Assembly: GCF_910592395.1 (NCBI RefSeq) | Contig: NC_088317.1 | Location: 15,626,001-15,690,000 of the forward strand | DNA: 64,000 nucleotides | Origin: Lineus longissimus | Lineage: Eukaryota; Nemertea; Pilidiophora; Heteronemertea; Lineidae | Direction of reading: 5' to 3' | Part shown: piece by piece, positions 42,304-54,585 of the stretch | How the letters are laid out: each line of letters starts with the position of its first letter | Position numbering within the stretch: position 1 is the stretch's first letter | Program-made: the position numbers and the translations under genes | The notes under the pieces: generated by a model | Database searches by the model: none | Seen by the model: the letters and a program-made list of their open reading frames with translations, nothing else | Told to the model about the DNA's origin: nothing

Positions 42304-44045
42304 ATCTCTGTACTCCTATCAATATCCGTAATTTTCAGTCAAATCCCATGACAAATATGGCCGCCAGGCCGCCATCTTGAAAATCCAATGAAGTCCTATT
42401 ACCTTGACCATTTCATATTGGTTCCATATCTGTAAAAATTTAAGCGTGTTAAGTTTCAGATATGTGAAAAAAATAAGCCTTTAAAGTGCCAAACCAATAA
42501 ATTTTGATATTGTACATGTTGTAGACACTAACCAATGCCAAGCCTAAAAAATTTGAAATTCATGTTGTAGACAATTATCACAAGATTATAGCAATTTGGG
42601 AAAGTAGATTTCATCGGCATTTCACCTTTCCTTCCAAACTATTTCGTCAGTTATTGCCAGACTTGTCCAACCTGAATCTCGTCTTATCAACATTGACAGC
42701 CGTTTCCTGTATAATTTCCTTTCAATTTATCGATTTTTTGAACCCTGCTGGTTGAGGGCTTGGACCGCTCCATAGTTTGATTGATGAAATGCTCGGGGAC
42801 TGAGGTGCACTTTAGGTTTTATATGTTAAAGAAAGAGGTGCTAACTATCAAAGGCATAAAAAAGGCAAGGCTGATTGCATACCTTTTACCATACTTGATG
42901 ACAGACTGTACTAACTCTTCTACTTTGCTGACATTCTCTCCAACAATTAGGTCGTTGGTTTGAAATATAAATCAAAGTCTCAAGTAAACTGTTGATTTGA
43001 GGTTGTTGTCTCTGAAATTGGTCTGTCTCGAATGGTCCTCTTGATACATGTCATAACAATACAAACCTATCCAATTTAGTTTTCCCGTTAACATCGTTGA
43101 TATAAGTTGTTGATTCAGGCACTCGATACCATCGCCACCTTAGGCCAGGAAACGGTGAATTGGATTAAATCGGCCTCACATTCAGATTAATCAGATGATG
43201 TATAATGCATCTAACGATTGTTCACGTATCAATCGCAAATACGCTAATTCCCGTTAGCTATGCGATTCACCCTGATCAAGTCCATGATTATCATTGGTCA
43301 ACCACCAATTCGATATCGATCGTGTCTTACCAGTGTTGTTCTCCGCCTGGCTCGAGTTGATTATGGGCAAATTGTGTTGATAGTGACTCGGCTGTTTCAT
43401 AATTTTGCCTTATGTTTACGCAATTGTGTGTTTTGGTAAGGGTATCCAGGGGCGGGTCTTAGCTCTTGTGGATAATCAGGGAGAAATCTCACTCTTGATG
43501 TGTTAATGACATCGGTTTATCTCATGGTTTGGTCTAGGCTTAGAAAAACGTGTGTCTAACTGTAACAGTCAGATACAGGTGCTTTCTGTTCCTGGAGAAC
43601 CTTGGTTTGTGTGTGTAAAAAATAGAAAAAATGTCTTGAATCGCAAGACATCTTGAAGGAAATTCCAAAATAAAACCAAGCCACCAGTCGAAGGCCAGAT
43701 CGATAGCTTGGTAACCCTTCTCTAGTGCAATTCACTTGAATCAGCTGGTGTTTGCTTAAAATTTGCAAGTGACAGTTTAAACTGCCTCAAGCTCTCCTCC
43801 TTAGTTAGTGATCTGTTGAAAGATGCGCTCGTAATAACCAGAACTGTTCCAAACGACCTTGTAGTGGTTAAGCAGTCTGTGTATATCTGGTTCTGCCATA
43901 AGAATACTGTGCTGTAGAATCTCGCATAACATGACTTAAAAACAGCCAAAACCTTTCTGTTTTTAGTTCGTTATTTGTTTGTGATGGAAGAATGTGAATT
44001 TGATTTTATTCTCTTGCATTTTTTTTAAGGTTACTTTACAATATA
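42304..44045. other. No gene seen
   Basis: Unique AT-rich sequence. No repeat or supported reading frame was noticed. Confidence 0.45.
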
Positions 44046-44540
44046 TCTGTTTTTCCTTTTGTCATGGACTTCTTTGGATACAGTTAACAATGTGACTGTA
44101 TTTCCTTTTGTCTTGGACTTCTTTGGATACAGTCATGACAGTTGACAATGTGTCTGTATTTCCTTTTGTCTTGGAGTTCTTTGGATACAGTCATGAAAGT
44201 TGACAATGTGTCTGTATTTCTTTTTGTCTTGAAGTTCTTTGGATACAGTCATGACAGTTGACAATGTGTCTGTATTTCTTTTTGTCTTGGAGTTCTTTGG
44301 ATACAGTCATGACAGTTGACAATGTGACTGTATTTCCTTTTGTCTTGGACTTCTTTGGATACAGTCATGACAATTGACAATGTGTCTGTATTTCCTTTTG
44401 TCTTGGACTTCTTTGGATACTGTCATAGTTGACAATGTGTGTGTATTTCCTTTTGTCTTGGACTTCTTTGGATACAGTCATGACAGTTGACAATGTGTCT
44501 GTATTTCCTTTTGTCTTGGATTTCTTTGGACACAATAGGT
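44046..44540. repeat. 58-bp minisatellite, ~8.5 copies
   Basis: The unit is gtgtctgtatttccttttgt + cttggacttctttggataca + gtcatgacagttgacaat. Copies are mostly 93-98% alike, with shortened first and seventh copies. Confidence 0.92.
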
Positions 44541-45086
44541 TGGCAATTTCTTAAGTGGCAAAAAGTAATTATTTGATTGTTTCGTAGGTCTACTGAGTTG
44601 AAAAAAGACTGAAAATATGATCTGCCCATGGAATTATTGTTTACTGAAGTACCATTATGAGAACATTGACAGTTATGAAAACATTGAGGAACTTTGATGA
44701 TTTGCCAAAAAAGTCGAAACTGATAGAACTCGCAGCTAGAATTGACCAAATGGACCAAAATATGAATACAGAACACTGGATAATTAGTTGCAATGGATAA
44801 CCTTTAGTATAATTAGTTTAATCAAATAGGTAATTTACGATGGAATACTTCGATAGTTGAGTTTTGGTTGCGCCCTCTAAATGAGTGAATCCGATTCCCA
44901 TATGTCGGCTGACATCGTAGAAGTGCATAGGAGAAATCGACACCAGAGGGCGATACTTCAATTGTGTGCGATTATGTGGATTCAAAATCTCAAGGAACGG
45001 AAGATAAAGGAGAAGAGAGAGGTTGGTAGAAGTAACAAAAAATAAACTTTTGAACGTCTTGTTGTCTATTCATGAAAGGTTTCCTA

Positions 45087-45098
45087 CCCCCCCCCCCC
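45087..45098. repeat. C12 homopolymer upstream of CASK exon
   Basis: A run of 12 C, 178 nt before the exon at 45276. Confidence 0.95.
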
Positions 45099-45275
45099 AT
45101 GTGACCGCTTGCCTTGAAACAAAATATTTCAAGCCTGATCGGTGGTTTTCAAGTTTCTGGTAGAAGATGCACCTTCATTATTCAAATCCAAGTGCAATCT
45201 CAGAATCACTGTGATGACGATGGTGAAAAACATTTGACAAACAATTCTCATGTTTACCCTGTTCTATCATTACAG

Positions 45276-45353
45276 TTGTATGACCGTATCAATTCCAAGT
45301 CCATCAGTCCAACCCGGCCGCCACCATCTGACGCTGTTAATAGAGCAAAAGAT
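45276..45353 (+). CDS. CASK: CASK (LIN-2) internal exon: end of L27N, linker, start of L27C
   Basis: This 78-bp exon is bounded by a pyrimidine-rich acceptor (ttctatcattacag) and a consensus donor (gtaagta). It reads 26 codons in phase 0 at both ends. The peptide begins LYDRINSKS and continues through the proline-rich PPPSDAVNRAK. From memory, this matches the segment of animal CASK that links its two L27 domains (LYDKIN..., PPSDAVQRAK). CASK is a membrane-associated guanylate-kinase scaffold at synapses and epithelial junctions. Its L27N contacts SAP97/DLG and its L27C contacts Veli/LIN-7. The next exon at 46518 continues the protein in frame and in the expected order, which makes chance unlikely. 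A p55/MPP relative is the only serious alternative, but the PPPSDAV-RAK linker points to CASK. The preceding exon was not found. Confidence 0.88.
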
Positions 45354-45849
45354 GTAAGTATAATTGTGTGAGACTGTTTGTAACTTCGTGACAAGAGACT
45401 TTACGCTGTACTCTTACGTGAAGAAGAAAAAAAGGAAACTGTGCAGTTGCATTCTCAACACTCTCCATAGAAAACTAGGCAAATGATATGCACCATGTCA
45501 TGCAAACACATTGAACTAAAACGTTTGAAAAACAGATCGACTTCCCTATCTCTGAGCTTGCACATTTTGCATCTGGTTTCAGAAAAATGAAACAATGAAA
45601 GTGTAAAGGTTCCCCTCTATCTCCATCTTCAAAGCTTCGGAACCATTTCACCAAAGTCACGTGTTCCTAATGCACATTTATTTCCGTGTGGGACTTTTTA
45701 CAAAATGATTGATGATGCTCACCATGCTTGAATGGGCTGGAGTCAATCGAGATGGAGAAATCACACATTAAATGCTTTTGATGGATTGATAGTGGCATAA
45801 GATTCTGATTTTACTTTGATGAGTTGAATTTCACAGCTGGTGGTTGAAG

Positions 45850-46165
45850 CCATCTTGAAGATCTAATAAAAACGTAGACGTGTTAGAGTAATCTTAAAGC
45901 TCTAGTAAGCCTAAGACGTGTTAGAGTCATCTTCAAGCTCTAATGAGCACTTGGACATGTCAGAGCCATATTGAAGCTCTTATAAGTACTTTGACATTTC
46001 ACAGCCATCTTGAAGCTCTAATAAGCTCTTGGACTCTTAGACGTGTTAGAGCTATCTCTTGAAGCTCTATTAACTTGATTAAATACTTAGACATGTAGAG
46101 CCAGTTAGACATGTTAGAAGCTCTCATACATGTCATAAGCACTTAGACATGTTAGACAAGTAAGT
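45850..46165. repeat. Degenerate ~55-bp minisatellite in CASK intron
   Basis: Imperfect head-to-tail units share a core like gacatgttagagccatcttg followed by aagctctaataagcac. At least six units can be followed, with many indels. The array runs directly into the perfect 169-bp duplication and is probably its source. Confidence 0.8.
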
Positions 46166-46503
46166 GCCTTCTTGAACTCTAACATATCTAATAAGCACTT
46201 AGACATGTTAGGGCCATCTTGAAGCTCTAACAAGCCATGTTAGAGCGTGTTAGACATATTAGAACCATCTTGAAGCTCAAGCACTTCTGACATGTTTGAG
46301 CTTGAAGCTCTCCAATGGTGTCGATAATGCTAATGCCTTCTTGAACTCTAACATATCTAATAAGCACTTAGACATGTTAGGGCCATCTTGAAGCTCTAAC
46401 AAGCCATGTTAGAGCGTGTTAGACATATTAGAACCATCTTGAAGCTCAAGCACTTCTGACATGTTTGAGCTTGAAGCTCTCCAATGGTGTCGATAATGCT
46501 AAT
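46166..46503. repeat. Perfect tandem duplication, 2 x 169 bp
   Basis: Copies at 46166-46334 and 46335-46503 are identical by eye, from gccttcttgaactctaac to tcgataatgctaat. The second copy ends 14 nt before the first base of the CASK exon at 46518. Identity in the middle of a diverged array implies a very recent duplication, or an assembly artefact. Confidence 0.9.
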
Positions 46504-46517
46504 GTCTCCTGTTGCAG

Positions 46518-46604
46518 GTCCTTGATATCCTCAAGGATTCCAGTGGTGAGACTGCTGACGAATGCGAAGAACTCAGAGCCATCTTGATTCAACCACATTT
46601 CATG
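46518..46604 (+). CDS. CASK: CASK (LIN-2) internal exon: L27C domain
   Basis: This 87-bp exon reads 29 codons, phase 0 to phase 0, between an acceptor (gtctcctgttgcag) and a donor (gtaagatt). The peptide starts VLDILKDSSGE and ends EELRAILIQPHFM. Human CASK, as recalled, has KELKRILTQPHFM at the same place and the same exon end, with two fewer residues in the loop. The segment forms the first two helices of the second L27 domain, which in CASK heterodimerises with LIN-7. The third helix (ALLQTHDVVAHEVY in the family) should open the next exon but was not found in the remaining 17 kb. A tandem duplication stops 14 nt before the exon, so the branch point and pyrimidine tract are confined to a very short unique stretch. 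Confidence 0.9.
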
Positions 46605-47800
46605 GTAAGATTTATTCTCGTGTGTGTGTTTAGACAGGGTGTTGGGGGCGGATCCAGGAGCTGGGAAAAGAGGGACACTTGCACTGCATTCCTCATCAAA
46701 ATTCTTGGTGTGTGTCAAAATATCATGGTCAATTCCAAAGCTTTTCATGAATTAGGAAGGAGGGGGTCTGCATCTGGTGCACCCCCTCCCCTTAGATCCG
46801 CGCCTTGGTGTAGTCTGGATTTCTCTGAATTTTCCAGTTGCTTTGCCCTCTGATTGCGCTGATGAGAACTTACATGTAAGGTTGCAGTGTTGTGACCACG
46901 GAGGGAAAGACCATAATTGAGTGTTTTTTAAGAGCTGTCCGTCTCAGGTCCTGATCAGAGGTTGGGTTTTCTCATGGATAAAAGCATAGATGTGTGATGT
47001 GACACTGGCAGCAAATTGGGGTCCAATTCCAAAATAGTTTTGGTTTTATACAGTTTAGTAGCTAATGCCATCTGGTACTAGCTGTAGAACCAAAGGTTAT
47101 CCTGATTAAAACTTTTCAAAAAAAAACTGATTCCTGATCGGAATAAGATTAAATTTTTTGTATTGTTGTAAATTGTGTCTTTTTGCATAACTTGTGGAAG
47201 ATTAAGTGTTTGAAATTTAGTATTTCATTGTCGTATTGATTGGGGGACTAAGTGGGATTTTCCCAGTTGGATTCCATTTGCCCAGTTATGATATTAATGC
47301 CTGGGGTTTGATCAGCACAGCTTTAGCCTCGGGGTGTGTGTGAAATTTTCATTGAAGGTGGTCAGGTACGTATACCTTTTAACGGTGTGTTTTGTTGAAC
47401 AGTTCAGAGTATTTTGTGTTGGATGTTTTTTCAGCGGTAAATGAAACGTGTGTCAAGGCGCAGGTTTTCACAGCAAGCATATAACCTTTAACATTGTAAA
47501 CGTCGGTGGGTCAATAACCAAGCAGTTGCAGAAGTACTGAGACTGTGCCTTATATTCAAACCGTAGAGTCTGTCGGAAGGCCTTTCCTCTCTCATCTTAC
47601 CCACAACTCACCCCAAACTTTGCAGGCATGTCATTCAAGCGACAATTGTTTGTGGAGGGAGGTTGCAAACCTGGCGTCTTTTGTGGCAAGATGCCCTGTC
47701 TTGCCAGATAATTCATCTCTTTTCTTATGCTGTCATATCCGGCATCACTGACCAAATACCAAGATATTTGATGTACTGGCATTATGAATTGTTTCCATCT

Positions 47801-48020
47801 ATCGGGCTTTAGCAGATCAATACTGAGACTTCTGCAAGTCGCAAGTTGTCTGCTTGTTCCTGTATCGTCAACTAGGTGGCTGCACTGCTGAAAATGCAAT
47901 CGGTAAGCTTATACGGGTTGAACAGATCAATACTGAGACTTTTGCAAGTCGCAAGTCGTCTGCTTGTTCCTGTATTTTCAACTAGGTGGCTGCACTGCTG
48001 AAAATAAATTCGGTGAGCTG
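47801..48020. repeat. 110-bp tandem duplication
   Basis: agcagatcaatactgagact begins at 47811 and aacagatcaatactgagact at 47921. The copies share gcaagtcgcaagt.gtctgc, cttgttcctgtat and caactaggtggctgcactgc. A third, distant relative lies at about 48260-48360. Confidence 0.88.
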
Positions 48021-48629
48021 ATATGGAGGAAATATCCTCACTGGCAGTTGGATAACTATAGGACTCCGAATCTGACACTGTCCGTCAAGAGCTTCTCTTA
48101 TAGTGCCATCTTGAGGAGGTTGTGACTTGAACTAGTAACGATGTTTGCGTAAGTTAGGATGTTTAGGGAAGGGCCAATGAAAAGTACCAGTATATAGCTT
48201 CTGGCTCCGTCGCAAGTTTCCCTTTGGGTCAATTTCAGTAATCGTGAGCATAGCGTTTCCATCTGTCGGGCTCTGACAGAATCACATCAATACTGACAGC
48301 CGTGTTGGATGGCTCAGTGTAAGTCGTCCACTAGTTCCAGGGTTATTGTGTAGATGGCCACTGTCGCATAAACGAAAAGCATCTGAGCACTGGTTTCATG
48401 AGCAGCATATAGGTGTGCTCCAGTATGAACCATAAGATATGGTGTGTTGTGAGGAAGATGGTGATTTTTTTTAGGATATCTCCTTCATCATCTGTTGGTT
48501 GGTTACCGGTTTCTTACAGGGGCAGTTTCCTGGGTAACACAAATCAGCTTGGTGTTGGGATATTCTAGTTCGTTCAATATGGCTTTAAAGGGTTGCGCTG
48601 TTCATAGTTACTGGTTGTCTAGGAAAATA

Positions 48630-48810
48630 GAAATGCAGTTATACACTACATGCAGTTATAAGCATACACATTTGCTGAAACTTAGTGTTTATAGTATTTG
48701 TATAGCTGTCTACACAAGGTACATGTAGATGTAAGTAAGTATTTACGAAATTGGAAATTTTCAAATTCAATTACAAATTTCAAATTTTTAACGAAAGGCC
48801 CAGGCCTTTT
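48630..48810 (+). repeat. Dispersed repeat, copy 1 of 2
   Basis: Shares gaaatgcagtta, tagtatttgtata and AAATTTTCAAATTCAATTAC then AATTTC.AATTTT.AACGAA and AGGCCTTT with 57860-58060. Confidence 0.6.
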
Positions 48811-49680
48811 CAGGAGAGTTCTGTCTTGATTATTTAGATAAGCCTTAATATCAGCATCATGCGCCTGGGACTAATAGTCTTCTTAGACTGATGCCCTGTA
48901 GGCAGAAGTAGGAGGAGATGAAGACAAAGAAGAAGAAATGACATTGGTTCCAGCTCATATGTTTACTCAAACCAAGGAATTCTTCCTCTTCCAATATATG
49001 CAAATGTACTACCCTGACTTACTGTACATTTCACATAGCCAGGGTCAGAATTTACATGTTCCTGTATTGATCTTTTGAGTGAGTTTGATGTGATGTGGCA
49101 TCTGCAATAGGTCAGATGCCAAAGCGATGTCACTGTCAACCCCTTTATGTTTATGACCCTGATATATTTCACATTATGCATACACTGTACCCTGATGCAG
49201 TCGAGGTTTCAAATAGCCAGAGTCGGAATTTATGTATTCATGTATTGATCTTGCTTATGAGTTTAATCATTATGCGACAAGTTGATCCTATAAGTCACTA
49301 GGCTGTTACTGTGAACTTGTTACTTCCACAAGACATTTTCGTACAATCACTTTTGAATTGCTTCTCGGTGAAGTTCAATTCAGATGTTCCATGCTTCCTT
49401 CCATGCTTTCTTTCATTGCGGTATTCAGCAATCTAATTCTGCTAAGAACTCAATTTATAAAACCCCACAAATGAAGAGATGTTGCAGGACTCAATCCAAC
49501 TGGAATAAAATTATCGTGAATAAAATCTAGTTTATTGATCAATCCAAAATTGGCAATATGGCATGTGATGCTGTGCGGCAGGCTACCCTTGTGTACATGA
49601 ACATGATGAAGATGTATTAGGCCCAGAGGAAACCTTGTGATATGGATCTGTAACGCTACAGGTGATATTGATCTGACATG
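48811..49680. other. No gene seen
   Basis: A weak duplication links 49000-49060 (catagccagggtcagaatttacatg, tgtattgatctt) with 49210-49260 (aatagccagagtcggaatttatg, tgtattgatctt). Confidence 0.4.
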
Positions 49681-49682
49681 CT

Positions 49683-49945
49683 GCCAATTAAATTCAAAAT
49701 ATCATAATCTAGGAACCCATCAATTGGAATTTCTCCGTATTGTCTTGTTGAACTTTAGAGTTTGAATGCTTAAGATATTAGACCCTGAAAGCTGGAAGTG
49801 ATTTCGATCTCTAGCCCTGCAGATGTTGTCAATCTTTTTGCTGCCAATTAAATTCCAAATATCATAATCTTGGAACCAATCAATTGAAAAGTTCTTGCAT
49901 TGTCTATTTGAACCTAAGAGGTTGAATTATCAAATTACATCAGCA
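49683..49945. repeat. ~165-bp tandem duplication
   Basis: ctgccaattaaattcaaaat begins near 49681 and ctgccaattaaattccaaat near 49841. Both are followed by atcataatct.ggaacc.atcaattg and a tgcattgtct-like block. Confidence 0.8.
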
Positions 49946-51049
49946 CTCAGTGGTGGTAGTACATTGACCTGCTGAATATCATGGGAACTACATTATAGTC
50001 GATTCATAAATGTTATGTCCATTCATAAAGGTTATGTTCTGGATGACAAACTAGTGGTCGGACTTCTTATTGATCCTTGCCCCTCTGGGGCTCCCAATGG
50101 GGAAACAAAATGAGTCAGTGACCAAGTTGTCTGTTTAACATATTGGCGACTGATTTGTAATGCCCCGGGGATGATAATCAGAATTTGAATGCTCTCCATG
50201 AGTTGTTGATGAGGTTGAATACACTGTGGATTCATTTTGGTGGAAATTGGTCTCAGAATGAACCAGCGGCGTCCCCCGAGACCATAAATATTTGAATTTG
50301 CAGGATGAGGTATCATTGGAAGGAACATGAGGACGTATGTTGGAAGGAAGGATGCTTCCTGATAATTGCATTTCAAATCTGCATTCTGATACCTCATACG
50401 CATGAGCGTGATGTGGTTTGGCAAGAAGACATTGTCCGCACAGACTTTTTTGGTGACACTTGCCAATGATTTCAATATATAAATATAATTCTATGTCCTT
50501 TGACGTGGCCATTGTATATTTGATAATGATACATGTATCAAGATATAAATATCATTTTGGCATCCAATTGCCTTTGACGTGGCAATTTTATATTCAATTA
50601 TTCGAGGCGGCGTCAAAAATGGGGTTGGTACTGACGAGAATCAAGTCATTTACTTCATATGGCCTAATACATCACTCAAACCTCTCCATGGTCCTCGTAG
50701 ACTGCGGCTTACTATGGCTTCGATGCTAAGATCCATTATCAATCATCGTCAAGTAGCCTTTGTAGTTTGAAAGTTCTGCTGTCAGCCGCCTACAATCACC
50801 AACACGGTGTTGGTTGCTTGAGAGAAAATGAGGCCGCCTGAAGCTAGCTGCTTGAAAATGGTAACATTTTCACACCGCTAGATTTTTGCAATTTGCAAAA
50901 AATTTCAAAAAAATTAAAATTTAATCTTTTTTATTTTGGCAGATTTCGCAATTTCTTTCAGTTTTCTAATCAACAAATATTTTTTTGCAATTTTCATTTT
51001 TTCAAATCTCCATTATTCACAAATCCATGAAAATGAAACGTCCGCAAAA
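49946..51049. other. No gene recognised
   Basis: A 147-codon minus-strand frame (50032-50475) has no recognisable domain, and a second minus frame overlaps it. The block tttgacgtggc.attgtatatt recurs at 50500 and 50573. Confidence 0.4.
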
Positions 51050-51370
51050 CGTTTGAGCTGCCCCTTGCTCCACAAGCCCCCTGATGTTCTCGAAAATTCT
51101 GTCCCCAAAATATGACCTGATACTGCAAAAAATACCTTTTGAGCTGCCCCATTGCTCGAGCAGGCTGTCCTGTTGCCAAGACAAGCTGACAAGATTCCTG
51201 ACATTCTAGAATAATTTGTCCTCAAATGTGACCTGATTCTGCCACCAATAACTTTCAAGCTACCCCTTGTTCCAAAAGCCCTCTATTCTCGAAAACACTG
51301 TCACCAAAATGTCCTAATACTGCACTAACAACTTATGAGCTGTCCCCTTGCTCCAGCAGGCTGTCCTACG
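51050..51370. repeat. Degenerate ~90-100-bp tandem repeat
   Basis: gagctgccccttgctccacaagccc, ttctcgaaaattctgtccccaaaatatgacctgatactgc and later variants recur about three to four times. Confidence 0.65.
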
Positions 51371-52655
51371 ACTACACCTGCCACCCCTCACAACTGCAGT
51401 GGTGGTAAGCTAGATTCCCAATAGTTCTCGGATATTTGCCTCAGATCTATGATCGCACCACTTATCCTTGTGCATTCACGGGCAGCGGGCCAGTGGTTGC
51501 GCTTCACCCATTCAAACAACACATTCCCTCGCAAACATTCCCGATTCGGATTACCGGAAATTTCCCATGCGAGGATAACACATTCAGAACACATTCACAT
51601 TCCACGGTAGGTTATCACTAATCAATTTTATTGGTAATTTTTTTGCGTGTGGCGAGATTGGTTTGATGAAACTGCGAGTGACTGGCCTGCATGTTTTGTG
51701 CGATGGGCTAAGTTCCCCGTCTCCTGTACAAAGTATTGACTTTTTGGCTCCTCCAGCCCGAAGGCAGGCTGATGAATGCAGACATGCCAATAATCCAGCC
51801 TAGGGTAATACGATCATCTCGATCTGCACCGCTCCTGGGCATGGAAAGGCTTGATGTCATGGAGACCGATGTTTTTTGTGAGACACACTCCAATGTTCCA
51901 TAGGATTGCTTCCCTGAGCAAAGGTTGCCTATTGTGTATTTCTGTGACTTGAAAGCCCTGCTTATCATATAGCTAAAATATCAGAAGTAGTATCAGAAGG
52001 AACAACTTTTGATTTGAATAAATGTTTTCATAACAGTTTTTGGCACAATGCATGAACTTCAGTATATGAGGGATTTTTCATGTTGCCACCTAAATCCCTC
52101 AAGATCACAAATAACATCAAACATTTTTCAAAGCAACAAGTTTTTTTGGTTTATGTTCAACAATGGCATATGCATCAACACATTATTTTTTGGTACGTTA
52201 CATAAAAGCTAGTGTGCTAACTTGAATTTTCATATTTTACTGGGCAAAATTTCCTAGCACATTCTATTGTTGCTTACCAAGGTTTTGTGGACCTATCTAA
52301 TGAAAAGTGGCTTGTGGGGAGATGCTTGTTAGATACATATAAATATTCCCCGCCACAGAGGGTAACATGCCGAATGTCGTCCCGCCGGAATGCAATGTCT
52401 CCCGAGGCTTTTCTTCGACCCAGGGCTGAAGCAGAAGTTGTTCATAAGCAGCAAAAAGGTGGTGAAGTTATGAAGATTCGATAACTGTGACCCTGCTGGG
52501 AGATATGGCGAAATGTCAATTGGCTGGAGCGGGCAACATTGCGAGTACCACACGGTCACGTGACCTGTCTCAGCCAATCATATTCACAGAATCTCACTTG
52601 AGATATGAGATATATAAATGTGAAATTATCACTGGCCTCTTTCTATCATAGTCCG
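51371..52655. other. No gene seen
   Basis: Mixed composition. Short frames are unsupported. A tgcag...ggtaagct pair near 51396-51412 resembles a tiny exon but encloses only a few bases. Confidence 0.4.
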
Positions 52656-54585
52656 GAACAAACAATTTTACTTTTGACAAACATTTGGCCGGTTGAGTGC
52701 TGTCAGTACAAACAGTGGGACATTTGACAAATATTTGGCCAGTTCAAAGCTGTTAGCACTGGCCATTTTATGTTGTCTTACAAACGACGTGACATTTGTC
52801 AAACATTTGGCTTCTTGAATGCTGTTGTACAAACAATGTGACATTTGAGAAACGTTTCGCCGGTTGAAAGCTGTCAGTACAATTGTATGAGACAAACATT
52901 TAGCCAGTCGAATGCTGTCAGTACCATTGTATGAGACAAACATTTGGCCAGTTGAATGCTGTCAGTACCATTGTTTGAGACAAACATTTAGCCAGTTGAA
53001 TGCTGTCAGTACCATTGTATGAGACAAAGATTTGGCCAGTTGAATGCTGTCAGTACCATTGTATGAGACAAAGATTTGGCCAGTTGAATGCTGTCAGTAC
53101 CATTGTATGAGACAAAGATTTGGCCAGTTGAATGCTGTCAGTACCATTGTATGAGACAAAGATTTGGCCAGTTGAATGCTGTCAGTACCATTGTATGAGA
53201 CAAACATTTGGCCAGTTGAATGCTGTCAGTACCATTGTATGAGACAAACATTTGGCCAGTTAAATGCTGTCAGTACCATTGTATGAGACAAACATTTGGC
53301 CAGTTGAATGCTGTCAGTACCATTGTATGAGACAAACATTTGGCCAGTTGAATGCTGTCAGTACCATTGTATGAGACAAACATTTGGCCAGTTGAATGCT
53401 GTCAGTACCATTGTATGAGACAAACATTTGGCCAGTTGAATGCTGTCAGTACCATTGTATGAGACAAACATTTGGCCAGTTGAATGCTGTCATTACCATT
53501 GTATGAGACAAACATTTAGCCAGTTAAATGTTGTCAGTACCATTGTATTAGACAAACATTTGGCAAGTTGAATGCTGTCAGTAGGCTACCATTGTAACCA
53601 GACAAACATTTGGCCAGTTAAATGCTGTCAGTACCATTGTATGAGACAAACATTTGGCAAGTTGAATGCTGTCAGTAGGCTACCATTGTAACGAGACAAA
53701 CATTTGGCCAGTTAAATGCTGTCAGTACCATTGTATGAGACAAACATTTGGCCAGTTGAATGCTGTCAGTACCATTGTATGAGTCAAACATTTGGCAAGT
53801 TGAATGCTGTCAGTACCATTGTATGAGACAAACATTTGGCAAGTTGAATGCTGTCAGTAGGCTACCATTGTAACCAGACAAACATTTGGCCAGTTAAATG
53901 CTGTCAGTACCATTGTATGAGACAAACATTTGGCAAGTTGAATGCTGTCAGTACCATTGTATGAGACAAACATTTGGCAAGTTGAATGCTGTCAGTACCA
54001 TTGTATGAGACAAACATTTAGCCGGTTGAATGCTGTCAGTACCATTGTATGAGACAAACATTTAGCCAGTCGAATGCTGTCAGTACCATTGTATGAGACA
54101 AACATTTGGCAAGTTGAATGCTGTCAGTACCATTGTATGAGACAAACATTTAGCCGGTTGAATGCTGTCAGTACCATTGTATGAGACAAACATTTAGCCA
54201 GTTGAATGCTGTCAGTACCATTGTATGAGACAAACATTTGGCAAGTTGAATGCTGTCAGTACCATTGTATGAGACAAACATTTGTCAAGTTGAATGCTGT
54301 CTGTACCATTGTATGAGACAAACATTTAGCAAGTTAAGTGCTGTCAGTACCATTGTATGAGACAAACATTTGGCAAGTTGAATGCTGTCAGTACCATTGT
54401 AACCAGACAAACATTTGGCCAGTTAAATGCTGTCAGTACCATTGTATGAGACAGACATGTAGCCAGTTGAATGCTGTCAGTACCATTGTATGAGACAAAC
54501 ATTTGGCCAGTTAAATGCTGTCAGTACCATTGTATGAGACAGACATGTAGCCAGTTGAATGCTGTGAGTACCAATCGTGTAACAA
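52656..54585. repeat. 44-bp satellite array, ~43 copies
   Basis: The unit is gccagttgaatgctgtcagt + accattgtatgagacaaaca + tttg. The left edge (52656-52900) is strongly diverged and the centre nearly uniform. Four consecutive units near 53030-53170 share aagatttgg. A 49-50-bp variant with taggctaccattgtaac recurs at about 53580, 53675 and 53860. The frame at 54471 is an edge product. Confidence 0.95.

Larger units (their letters stand above)
1..45275 (+). other. Sequence 5' of the CASK exons: upstream intron and/or intergenic DNA
   Basis: No kinase-domain motif and no L27N exon of CASK was recognised here. Long first introns are usual for this gene, so much or all of this may be a single intron. 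The spliced poly(A) units at 18.1-20.8 kb and the repeat content would then lie inside CASK. Independent genes on either strand are not excluded. Confidence 0.35.
45354..46517 (+). other. CASK intron between the two L27 exons
   Basis: A GT..AG intron of 1,164 nt. Its first ~480 nt are unique AT-rich sequence. From about 45850 it becomes a tandem array built on AGACATGTTAGAGCC and CTTGAAGCTCTAA motifs. The likely branch-point sequence GCTAAT lies at 46498-46503, the last bases of a 169-bp repeat, leaving about 15 nt to the acceptor AG. Confidence 0.8.

Noticed and set aside
50032-50475. 147-codon minus-strand frame
   Set aside because: No recognisable motif. A second minus-strand frame overlaps the same interval, and splice or promoter signals are lacking.
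52656-54585. Possible CRISPR array
   Set aside because: The 44-bp units are continuous, without unique spacers, in clearly eukaryotic DNA. It is a satellite.
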